A DNA stretch of 64,000 bases from Roseivirga sp. BDSF3-8 (GTDB taxonomy: Bacteria > Bacteroidota > Bacteroidia > Cytophagales > Cyclobacteriaceae): assembly GCF_041449215.1 (NCBI RefSeq), contig NZ_JBGNFV010000001.1:2455001-2519000 (forward strand). Direction: 5' to 3'. The notes beneath the pieces are model-generated. The model did no database searches, was not told where the DNA came from, and saw only the letters and a program-made list of their open reading frames with translations. Below, one piece after another: positions 10,301 to 17,361 of this stretch; position 1 is the stretch's first letter; every line of letters begins with the position of its first letter. The position numbers were made by a program, and so were the translations under genes.

Positions 10301-10393
10301 CTCGTAGGTACTTACTCTTCCATATTTATTGCCGCTCCTACTGTAGTGGATCTGTACGAGAGGTCTGAGGCCAGGAAAAAAGTACAGGCCTGA
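7307..10393 (+). CDS. secDF: Fused protein translocase subunit SecDF
   Basis: SecD and SecF fused into one 1028-residue inner-membrane protein, as is common in Bacteroidota. It uses the proton gradient to pull preproteins through SecYEG. The SecD part has an N-terminal helix, the NLGLDLKGGMHV motif near residue 82, a large periplasmic domain, and a six-helix block with the IGMSIDANVLIFERIREE motif near 600. The SecF part begins near residue 705 and has DFTGGRS and a second motif GYSINDTVVVFDRIRE near 925. An acidic Glu/Asp/Ser-rich insert spans about residues 265-335 in the periplasmic domain and is probably disordered. A strong terminator follows. Confidence 0.96.
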   Translation: MRNKGIIVTLTVIITALCLFYLHFTFVARSFIDEATEYATTESGSIDYQKRQAYLDSLRRTEVYNFLGAGYTFEDIENNQLNLGLDLKGGMHVTLEVSPIEIVRGLANNSQNPAFNAAIERAREMSRTSEEPFTELFYEAYKEEKPDGRLAEVFANAANRDRFSFQSTDQEILSVINEEIEGAIDRSFQILRTRIDRAGTTQPNIQRLPNSDRIQVELPGVEDKERIRKLLQGVAKLEFFEVQNMNEVSAVLSSINQKLLQEEKLARATGETQETDAPEVNEEDIQEMLQDQPQAELTEAGAEEEALTEGDTSELSEEDLESQLAQADSVAADSALNQNTSALFRNLVYSDQMSLYYEVKDTSKINRILKRDEIKSLIPRNIKFLWAVKPIEMGAEGDEDQMEALRLYAIKTERGGKAPLTGDAVSNASIDFSTGNPGISMRMNPAGTRDWARLTASNIGRAVAIVLDNYVYSAPVVQSEITGGSSQITGDFTIEEAEDLANVLKAGSLPAPTRIVEEAVVGPTLGKQAQAQGVISILAGLGIVILFMIAYYSKGGIIANVALLFNVLFILGILAQPSLGTSLTLPGIAGIVLTIGMSIDANVLIFERIREELRNGVNKMRAIQLGYEKAFSSIIDANVTTLIIAIILFVLGQGPVKGFAVTLMIGIFCSFFSAVFITRVIVTWMTKKGDDSKISFATPFSKSLLAGLNIEFIGIRKKAYMFSGAFILIGMIVLGVFGLNLGVDFTGGRSYVVSFTQPVVPSELKVDLTDDFENKSVEVKTFGSSNVLKVTTSYLIDDEREEADGLVEDRLVAGITEATGMTFVPNGNALDDAANSFTISSSSKVGATIASDIKRSSWESGLLALVAIFFYIYVRFHKWQFGLGAIVALFHDVLFTLSAFAIAGLLGFSYEVDQIFIAAILTIIGYSINDTVVVFDRIREYLGERVGNNTKSTFNIAINSTLNRTVITSVTTLIVVLILLIFGGEVLRGFSFALFVGILVGTYSSIFIAAPTVVDLYERSEARKKVQA

Positions 10394-10414
10394 TAGATAA
10401 GTAAGGCTATCATC

Positions 10415-10452
10415 AAAAAGCCCTCCGCTGATTTCAGCGGAGGGCTTTTTTT
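10415..10452 (+). terminator. Rho-independent terminator after secDF
   Basis: A near-perfect stem AGCCCTCCGCTGA / TCAGCGGAGGGCT with a tiny loop and flanking A and T tracts. It can act in both directions and so may also serve the convergent methyltransferase gene. Confidence 0.92.
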
Positions 10453-10491
10453 GTTCTGATCTTAAGTCAGCCTGAGTCCGACATCTATTAC

Positions 10492-11553
10492 TTACTTGTA
10501 GGCGATAGCTGCACTAACAGGCCCTGTGAGAGGGAAAAACTCTGTGCGCTTGAATCCTGCCTCTTTTACCCACGTATCAAACTCACTGAAGGTATAGTTA
10601 AACCCACCGTCAGACTCGATAAGCATGTTAAGCGACATAAGAAGTCCGAATGAGTTCTCTATACGGTTGTCATCCAGGATCATCTCGATGATGATCAGTG
10701 CGCCACCTTCGGGCAAGCCTTCGTAGGCCTTTCTGATCAGGCGCCTCTTATTTTTCATGCTGAAGCTATGAAGGATATTACCCATGGTGTATACATCTGC
10801 CTGAGGAAATTTCTCAAACCAGAAGTTACCCTCATGAATCTTCACGCGACCTTCTACACCATACTGCTTAATGGTATCCTCTACAAGCGGAGTAAGGGCC
10901 GGAAGGTCAAACGAAGCAAGCTCCAGGTGCTCATGCTTCATAGCCAGTACAGACGCTAGTACACCGCCTGAACCACCTATGTCTACCACCTTCTTATAAG
11001 GGCTGAAGTCATACTTTTCTGCAATGGCCATAAAGTTGCCCATCTGTATGCTCCCCATGGCATCTGTAAAGGACTTTAATGTGTCTTTGTCTTCATAGAT
11101 CGCCTCGAAGGATTCTTTGCCAGTATATTTAATCTCGTTTTGAGCCTCTCCAGTTTGTAAGCCCTCTTCAAGGTCCGCCCAGAAGCGATACTCCCGGTCA
11201 TTAGCCATGCTAAGGAAACCGCCGATATACTGGGGACTGCTTTTAATAAGGAAAGTACGCGTATCCAGTGTATTGAAGTACAGGGCCGTTTCGCCGGTAC
11301 CTTCTCTGTGCAGGAAGCCCATAGACGCCAGAGCGTCAAGCCAGTCATAAAGGTGTGATGGGTGAATACCAAGGCCTTTACCAATGGTAGGTCCTGTCTC
11401 CTTTTTCTCTCCTAAAAATGAGAAGAGATCAAGTTTAATAGCTGATAGAAGTGTTTTTGATGCCCAAAAGCCCAGGCCTACCTGCATTATTTGTGTAGGA
11501 TCTGCCTGCTTCGCCTGAGAAGTCAGGTTAGGTAAGTTAGCAAAATGTTCCAT
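10492..11553 (-). CDS. SAM-dependent O-methyltransferase of the plant-type / acetylserotonin OMT family
   Basis: A 353-residue cytoplasmic enzyme. An N-terminal winged-helix dimerisation region spans about residues 20-100. A Rossmann methyltransferase domain follows, with the SAM-binding VVDIGGSGGVLA motif near residue 190 and a FDLPA acidic strand near 215. The MGNILHSF segment near 260 fits the catalytic region. In bacteria such enzymes methylate hydroxyls of carotenoids, quinones or polyketides; the substrate cannot be predicted here and no biosynthetic genes flank it. It stands alone on the minus strand, facing a long AT-rich gap. Confidence 0.8.
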   Translation of the reverse strand: MEHFANLPNLTSQAKQADPTQIMQVGLGFWASKTLLSAIKLDLFSFLGEKKETGPTIGKGLGIHPSHLYDWLDALASMGFLHREGTGETALYFNTLDTRTFLIKSSPQYIGGFLSMANDREYRFWADLEEGLQTGEAQNEIKYTGKESFEAIYEDKDTLKSFTDAMGSIQMGNFMAIAEKYDFSPYKKVVDIGGSGGVLASVLAMKHEHLELASFDLPALTPLVEDTIKQYGVEGRVKIHEGNFWFEKFPQADVYTMGNILHSFSMKNKRRLIRKAYEGLPEGGALIIIEMILDDNRIENSFGLLMSLNMLIESDGGFNYTFSEFDTWVKEAGFKRTEFFPLTGPVSAAIAYK

Positions 11554-12740
11554 TAAAAACCGGTTGATGAATAAACTGGTATAACAATATATTCCAAAAT
11601 AGTTATTTTAGAATGAGTTCAATATTAATTGGAAATAATTTGTAAAGTAACCCATAAAATTCATGGAATTTTTTAATTAATTATTTAATTGTTGCAACAT
11701 GAATTGTTTGATTAATCTTTGTTGAACATGGGAAATAGAGAAGTTCTTTGCTTATAGCCTTCAAATTATGCAATAAATAAAGGTTCCTAACCGTATATTG
11801 GTTTTATCTGTTTCTGATAATTAGTCAATATTATATCTGTATTGGTAAATAATTTTATAGGTCTGATTTTATATAAAATTGACCTATATCAATTTTTAAA
11901 AAGGCTAAGGATAAAATTCATCAAAAAATAGTGGTCTGGTTAAGAGTTTTTTAACTGCTTTAATGGGGTGGATTTCAGGGGGTACTTAAAAATAGAAGGC
12001 AAATTAATAAGGAGGTTTTAAGCTGATGGGCAGCTACGTGACCAGCCTGAATGGGGTCCGCTTCTCTTCGTTTTTTGGTGGGAGGTAGAGGCCCTATTTC
12101 CCAATACTCTGGGGCATTATAGTGGTGGAGGTAGCCATGCTATTCTGTTAGTGAGAGAATAGTGGCGGTCTGATTAGAACGAGCGGGTTGAAGTAAGGAA
12201 TAAACTCATCATTGAATAGAATTTGACTTAAAATAGCATAAACCATTAATCTTACTCCCTCATTGTGGCCCTCTGAGAGGAAATTGCCATATTCTCCTCA
12301 AAGCTTATTACTGAAAAGTTGTAATAGATTATTTCTCCCTTGGGCTAATGGTTTTTCGATAAAAGGCCTCATGGTCAGATATCCCCTATTAAGAAGTAAG
12401 AGGGTGAAGTTCAATTTAATAGCATGGGCATGCATAAAACCACATCCGAAGACAATTTTAATTCGACGAAACCGGCTTTGTGATAGGTAGGCGTAAATTA
12501 TTGTATGTCTCTGACTGGCTCTTTCAGAAAAATAGTGATTTTGATTTTTAATTATTGGACTGACAAGCTTTTAGGCTCAAAAAAAGTCGGATTCCAGACA
12601 TTAAAAACAGGTTTTTTTACTATTTGGGAGATGTCGGCTGTTTTGCAGCAAACTTCTATGCGTAAGGTTCGGTACGAAATCCACCAAATTTTCACGTCGA
12701 ATCCTCTAATTTTGTATTCGAATTATTCATAATAAGTGGC
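11554..12740. other. 1.19 kb gene-poor AT-rich region
   Basis: No recognisable gene on either strand. The first 400 bp are very AT-rich, with poly-A/T runs. The rest has higher GC and no long ATG-initiated frames. A minus-strand frame of about 97 codons without an upstream ATG (roughly 12,298-12,590) is open but matches no family I recognise; it could be a decayed gene. Two plus-strand frames of 75 codons (12,263 and 12,505) look random. I see no terminal inverted repeats marking a mobile element. Confidence 0.5.
12707..12714 (+). promoter_or_regulatory. Candidate -7 element for the T9SS type A gene
   Basis: TAATTTTG matches TAnnTTTG and lies 27 bp before the ATG at 12,741. No good TTTG is present at the expected upstream distance, so this is a weak call. 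Confidence 0.35.
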
Positions 12741-13784
12741 ATGAAGTTCAATAAGCTTTTCCTTTGTTTGTGTGTGGGTTTCGCTTTTACGGTTGAAACA
12801 CTGCACGCTCAGACATGTACAACTATTGCTAACGGTGACTGGTCAGATGCCAGCACATGGAGCTGTACCGGTGGCGTGAGGAATCCGCCAGTAGGAACCT
12901 GGAATGGCGTAGAGCTCATCATTAACCATGATATTTACATTGGTAATAACGATGTAATCAACATGAGCTTTAGCAGTACCATGTCCAAACTTACCATCAC
13001 TTCTGGTAGTACACTCGTGTTTAGATCAAATTCTCAATTGAGGTTACCCTCAGGCTCTCAGGTTGTATTGGAGGAGGGCGCTGAGATTTATGCCGCTAAC
13101 AACAGCAGATCGACCCTGATTGAGATTGGTGGAAACGGTGTATGGGGAAGAGATTGTGAGGCCGAAGGGTGTACTAATGGTGTTCTTACAGGCCCGGGAA
13201 CTATGGATGAAAACTCCAACCCTAACGATCCGCTACCCGTAGATTTGCTGTTTTTCGATGCAAATCTTATAGGTAACAACGTGCAATTACGTTGGGCTAC
13301 CACATCGGAATATAATAACAGTCACTTCATTATCGAGAAAGCAGGAGCCAACCTCCAATTCTCCGAAGCTGGCAGGATAGAAGGTGTCGGCGATAGTGAT
13401 GTGCTGTTGAATTACAGCTTTACGGACAGGTCACCCATTAGTGGCGTGTCATATTACCGCCTGGTTCAGGTGGATCTGGATGGAAGTACTGAAATTTCCA
13501 GGACAGTGGCTATTCATTCCTCATTTATTAATGCCGGTGTAAAGATTTTCCCCAACCCCTCCGTTGGCGGGAGCATCTCACTGGAGTATTACCACCCTGA
13601 GGTAAATAGCCTGAAGGTAACTTATATGGATGCTACAGGCAGAGTAGTCTATAAAGAAGAGGTAACTGAGCCAATAGGTAGCCGTGTGGAACTAGGAAAA
13701 GACATTAACCTTGAAAAAGGATTATATGAGGTACATATACTTTTAGACAATCTTGTATACGTAAAAAGATTGCTTGTAAACTAA
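12741..13784 (+). CDS. Secreted protein with T9SS type A sorting domain
   Basis: A 347-residue protein with a cleavable signal peptide (about residues 1-23, ending LHAQ). It has a short beta-helix-like region (about 25-150) of the kind seen in surface proteins. The LPVDLLFFDAN segment near 165 marks the usual linker to a fibronectin-like region in Cytophagales. The C-terminal about 75 residues form a Por secretion tail: KIFPNPS near 265, then GLYEVHI and the final VKRLLVN. It is therefore expected to cross the outer membrane by the type IX system and be attached or released. The passenger function is unknown. A terminator follows. Confidence 0.82.
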   Translation: MKFNKLFLCLCVGFAFTVETLHAQTCTTIANGDWSDASTWSCTGGVRNPPVGTWNGVELIINHDIYIGNNDVINMSFSSTMSKLTITSGSTLVFRSNSQLRLPSGSQVVLEEGAEIYAANNSRSTLIEIGGNGVWGRDCEAEGCTNGVLTGPGTMDENSNPNDPLPVDLLFFDANLIGNNVQLRWATTSEYNNSHFIIEKAGANLQFSEAGRIEGVGDSDVLLNYSFTDRSPISGVSYYRLVQVDLDGSTEISRTVAIHSSFINAGVKIFPNPSVGGSISLEYYHPEVNSLKVTYMDATGRVVYKEEVTEPIGSRVELGKDINLEKGLYEVHILLDNLVYVKRLLVN

Positions 13785-13812
13785 TTAGTTAGTCAAAGGA
13801 AAAGTAAGACTA

Positions 13813-13836
13813 AGGGCCTCCGGGCCCTTTTTTATT
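13813..13836 (+). terminator. Rho-independent terminator between convergent genes
   Basis: 7 bp stem AAGGGCC / GGCCCTT with a TCCG loop and a T6 tract. It ends the T9SS type A gene and abuts the stop codon of the convergent DUF429 gene. Confidence 0.88.
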
Positions 13837-14438
13837 TAATACGTAATAGCACCCTCCCTGGGGTCTCCTATTGTATTTGCTATTCCATTGCTAACCCGCA
13901 TGGATGATGCCAGCGCCAGGAGAGCGTCTATATGATGCCAGCTGATCTCACCATCAGGGATCTCCCATGCTGTATGTTGGGTAATGATGTCACAGGCTAA
14001 GTGCATATTTCCCCCGCTCTTTTTATACCCCGCTCCATCCAGGCTCCACTGGCGAGCCATTAATTTTGGGTAAACTTCTACTACCTGGCTAGACACTGAA
14101 TTTTCCACGGCAGTTTTAAGCTTTATGGCTCTTGCTGTAAGGCCACCTATAAACATTGGAGACATAGCTCCTGCGGTACGGTCAGATATCCGGTAGAAAT
14201 AATCATCATAATCAGTGGGCCACCGGTATATACCTGGTAATGATAGGGGGGCATCAATACCCAGAATGTAAGGTTTTAAATCCTGAATCAGGTTAAGAAG
14301 GAAATCATCAGCAGACTTTCCTTTTAATGATCTTTTCCAATTGACAGTCAGGCTGTCTGCTTCGACCCAGGCGATAACCGTATGTCCCGAAAGTTTGCTG
14401 CCAAAGTCTACTCCTGCCACAGGATAGGATGCTTTCAT
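13836..14438 (-). CDS. DUF429 family protein (predicted RNase H-fold nuclease)
   Basis: A 200-residue protein with the family's acidic motifs: GVDFGSKLSG near the N-terminus, GIDAPLSLP near residue 60, VEVYPKLMA near 120, and H(I)DALLALA near 168. These are placed like the metal-binding residues of an RNase H-like fold, so a nuclease or NTPase-like role is inferred for the family. No biochemical role is established that I can name. It is monocistronic and convergent with the preceding gene. Confidence 0.72.
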   Translation of the reverse strand: MKASYPVAGVDFGSKLSGHTVIAWVEADSLTVNWKRSLKGKSADDFLLNLIQDLKPYILGIDAPLSLPGIYRWPTDYDDYFYRISDRTAGAMSPMFIGGLTARAIKLKTAVENSVSSQVVEVYPKLMARQWSLDGAGYKKSGGNMHLACDIITQHTAWEIPDGEISWHHIDALLALASSMRVSNGIANTIGDPREGAITY

Positions 14439-14685
14439 GAAATTAATGTAGTCTTTTAGGGTACTTGTTATAAGAATAAAACAAGCCTGTCTTTGTAAAG
14501 TTAATTGGTTTATTGTGCTGGTAATGGTAGCTATTATTTTTTAGTAAAATTAGAAGGTGAAATGAAAAATACTGGTTTTAAATGGTGGTATTTTAAGTAT
14601 CTGTGTAGTCAGTGTCATTAAAAAATTACATTTATGAATCCATTAATTAGTCATATCGTACATTATAGCATAAAATAATTATGAT

Positions 14686-15579
14686 ATGAAGATGAATAAG
14701 TTATTTCAGGGTCTTGCCTTGGCTTCAGCCGTATTTTTTGCATCGTGTAGCGATGACGAAGGCAGTACCGGTACATTAAGTTTGTCTATTACTGATGCGC
14801 CCATTGATGCCGACCTTGTGGAAGAGGCTGTTATTTCATTTACTCAAGTGGAGGTAAACGGACCCGAAGGTTGGGAAACAGTAGCCCAATTTGAAGAGCC
14901 TTTGTCGATTAATCTGCTCGACTACCAGGAAGGTGACGGGTATTTCATAACAGAAGAAGAGTTGCCTGCAGGAAATTACAGTGAGTTCAGGCTAAAGCTT
15001 TCAGCCCCTGAACGTGATGGTGGTGATGCGGCCAACCCCGGTTCATACCTGAAAATGACTGATGGTACAGTAGAGCCTCTTTTCGTTCCCAGTGGTTCTC
15101 AGTCAGGTTTCAAAATTAAAGGCGAGTTTTTCCTACAGCCTGATGGCGTAACCAATGTAACCCTGGACTTTAACCTGAGAAAGAGTGTGGTAATAGCCGG
15201 AGCCAGTGAAAAATATCTTCTAAAACCAGTTGTGAGACTAATTGTAAACGAAGACGCCGGCATGATAGACGGTACGCTTGTGGATGCAGATAGCATTGGG
15301 GGGTCGCTGGTAGTGTATAGCTATGATGATGATACCTTTACTGAAGCCGAACTTACGGCCGATCTGGAGGAAAATGCTTTCCCCAACTCTGTAAATTCTG
15401 ACCTGCTGGACGAAGCCGGAGATTTCAGGTTGGCTTTTATGAGTAGCGGAATCTATGACTTGTATTTTGTAAGAACCCTGGATGGTGTGGAAGAAGTGAT
15501 TGGCACCCGCCAGGATGTGGATGTAATTCCTGGAACCATTGTGGACCTGACAGTATATGCTGATTCACTTGCTAATTGA
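14686..15579 (+). CDS. DUF4382 domain lipoprotein
   Basis: A 297-residue lipoprotein: signal segment ending FFASC near residue 21, followed by acidic SDDEGS. A DUF4382 domain comes next (about 28-190), with the GTLSLSITDAPID and VEVNGPEGW features typical of Bacteroidota copies. The C-terminal 100 residues look like an extra beta-rich carboxypeptidase-regulatory-like domain. The function of DUF4382 proteins is unknown; they are surface or periplasmic. Its transcript appears to end at the left-end hairpin of the insertion sequence. Confidence 0.8.
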   Translation: MKMNKLFQGLALASAVFFASCSDDEGSTGTLSLSITDAPIDADLVEEAVISFTQVEVNGPEGWETVAQFEEPLSINLLDYQEGDGYFITEEELPAGNYSEFRLKLSAPERDGGDAANPGSYLKMTDGTVEPLFVPSGSQSGFKIKGEFFLQPDGVTNVTLDFNLRKSVVIAGASEKYLLKPVVRLIVNEDAGMIDGTLVDADSIGGSLVVYSYDDDTFTEAELTADLEENAFPNSVNSDLLDEAGDFRLAFMSSGIYDLYFVRTLDGVEEVIGTRQDVDVIPGTIVDLTVYADSLAN

Positions 15580-15620
15580 GCAAGGATAATAAGCTAAGCG
15601 ATATAATTTTAGGAAGAGGA

Positions 15621-15651
15621 GGCTGTCTCAAAAGGCAGCCTCTTTTTTTTT
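15621..15651 (+). terminator. Hairpin with T9 tract formed by the IS left end
   Basis: GGCTG ... CAGCC (extendable to GAGGCTG ... CAGCCTC) followed by nine T. It would terminate plus-strand transcripts from the DUF4382 gene and so shield the transposase from read-through. Confidence 0.65.
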
Positions 15652-15717
15652 GGAGTTGGCCATAAAAAAAGCGAGGGCATTACTACCCCCGCTTTCCAAG
15701 ATGTGATATCTTGAGTT

Positions 15718-17247
15718 GTGTCAATAAGCGAAAAGATAGTTTTTAAAGACTACAACCCCAAGCAAATTATGCTTTTACCTCCGAGCCTGGAGGAGTTAAT
15801 AGAGGCAGACCATCCAGTTCGGGTGGTCAACGAAGTGGTCGATCGTCTTGATATTGCCCCTCTATTGACTGGTTATAAGCCTGGCGGTACATCAGTATAT
15901 CATCCAAGGATGCTGCTTAAAATATTGATTTACGGGTATATGAGTAATATCTACTCTACCCGCAAGTTGGAGGCAGCTATTGGTCAAAACGTTCACTTCA
16001 TGTGGTTGGCAGGTATGAACAAGCCTGACCATAACACTATTGCCCGTTTTCGATGCGATCGGTTGAAAGATAGCCTGAAGGTGATCTTTGCTCAGATTGT
16101 AATGTTCTTAGTTGATGAGGGCCTACTGGACTTAAAGACAGTTTACACCGACGGCACCAAGATAGAAGCCCAGGCTAATCGCTACACGTTTGTGTGGGGC
16201 AGGTCTATTAAGACCAATACCGAAAAGATAAGCCAACAGCTTGAAGAGTTGTGGGACTATACCCAGCGGGTGGCAGAAGACGAGTTATATCAGGAAAAGC
16301 CTGATTTTAGCAAAATCGATGCTCGAAAGGTTAGTGATACTATTGATAGGATTGACCAGGCACTCACGGGCAAGAAGATAGCAAAAGGGAAGAGGCAGAA
16401 GCTTACCTATGCACGAAAAAACTGGCCTGGGAAGCTGGCTGAATACCAGCAGAAGCAAGCTATACTGGGACAACGAAACAGCTATTCAAAGACTGACCAC
16501 GATGCAACCTTTATGATGATGAAGGAAGACCATATGCGAAATGGACAGCTCAAGCCGGGCTATAACCTTCAGATCAGCACCTCCAATCAATACTTGGTAA
16601 ACTACACGATCCATCAAAATCCTACCGACACCCTAACGTTACAACCCCATCTTAAGAACTATCAGCAGTTATATAACACCCTGCCTGACACTATATGCGC
16701 TGATGCAGGATATGGTAGCGAAGAGAACTATGACTATCTGAAAGATAAAGTAGAGAAGGCCTATGTAAAGTATAATTACTTCCATAAGGAGCAAACCAGA
16801 AAATGGAAGCAAGACATATCTAAATCTCAGAACCTGCATTACAACGAAGAGCAGGATAAGGTCTATTGCCCGGCAGGCCAGCCAATGGATCATATAGGAA
16901 AGCGAAAAACAAAAACTAAGTCGGGTTATGAACAAACTTATGCACAATATCAGGCCAGAAACTGCCTGGAGTGTCCATTAAGGAGCGGTTGTTTTAAAGC
17001 AAAAGGCAACCGGATAGTTGAGATCAATCATAACCTTAGAACTCACAAGCAAAAAGTGCGGGATATGCTTATGAGTGACCAGGGAATAGCTCATCGCAAG
17101 CAGCGACCGGCAGATGTAGAAACTGTGTTCGCAGCCATCAAACACAACCGGGGCTTCCGCAGATTTATGATGCGGGGAACAGAGAAAGTCGAAATAGAAG
17201 CCGGACTACTGGCTATTGCACATAACCTGCTCAAAAAGGCTTCATAG
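15718..17247 (+). CDS. IS1182 family transposase
   Basis: A 509-residue DDE transposase. The N-terminal region (residues 1-100) has the family's LMLLPPSLEELI segment and LLKILIYGY. The first catalytic Asp is in VYTDGTKIEA near residue 146, the second in CADAGYG near 327, and the Glu near ETVFAAIKHNRGF at about 470. A Cys-rich CLECPLRSGC motif near 420 fits this family. Translation must start at GTG 15,718: an in-frame TGA lies two codons upstream, and the next ATG would remove the conserved N-terminus. All three acidic residues are present. Confidence 0.92.
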   Translation: MSISEKIVFKDYNPKQIMLLPPSLEELIEADHPVRVVNEVVDRLDIAPLLTGYKPGGTSVYHPRMLLKILIYGYMSNIYSTRKLEAAIGQNVHFMWLAGMNKPDHNTIARFRCDRLKDSLKVIFAQIVMFLVDEGLLDLKTVYTDGTKIEAQANRYTFVWGRSIKTNTEKISQQLEELWDYTQRVAEDELYQEKPDFSKIDARKVSDTIDRIDQALTGKKIAKGKRQKLTYARKNWPGKLAEYQQKQAILGQRNSYSKTDHDATFMMMKEDHMRNGQLKPGYNLQISTSNQYLVNYTIHQNPTDTLTLQPHLKNYQQLYNTLPDTICADAGYGSEENYDYLKDKVEKAYVKYNYFHKEQTRKWKQDISKSQNLHYNEEQDKVYCPAGQPMDHIGKRKTKTKSGYEQTYAQYQARNCLECPLRSGCFKAKGNRIVEINHNLRTHKQKVRDMLMSDQGIAHRKQRPADVETVFAAIKHNRGFRRFMMRGTEKVEIEAGLLAIAHNLLKKAS

Positions 17248-17326
17248 AGAGCCTGTTTTCTTCGCCAAAAGAAAACAGATCATCAATAGCATTTACAGCA
17301 GATGAGCCTGGAAAGAAAAAAGTAAA

Positions 17327-17356
17327 GGCTGCCTCAACACTTTTGAGACAGCCTCC
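17327..17356 (-). terminator. Hairpin formed by the IS right end, acting on the minus strand
   Basis: AGGCTGTCTCAA pairs with TTGAGGCAGCCT (one mismatch) and is followed on the minus strand by TTTACTTTTTT. It lies immediately after the TAG of the large T9SS gene and can serve as its terminator. Confidence 0.6.
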
Positions 17357-17361
17357 TTTTT

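Larger units (their letters stand above)
15618..17356 (+). mobile_element. IS1182-family insertion sequence
   Basis: Bounded by perfect 17 bp terminal inverted repeats (GGAGGCTGTCTCAAAAG at 15,618-15,634 and its reverse complement at 17,340-17,356) around one transposase gene. Both ends also fold into hairpins with T-rich tracts. I see no convincing target-site duplication. The right end stops 5 bp from the stop codon of the neighbouring minus-strand gene, so the element lies exactly in the gap between two convergent genes. The transposase is intact, so the copy may be active. Confidence 0.85.

Noticed and set aside
12263-12732. Two 75-codon plus-strand frames
   Set aside because: AT-rich, no family features, no start signals and no neighbour-like codon use.
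15611-17361. Target-site duplication around the IS1182-type element
   Set aside because: The bases next to the inverted ends (AAGA and TTTT) do not match; only one extra complementary base pair extends the inverted repeat.
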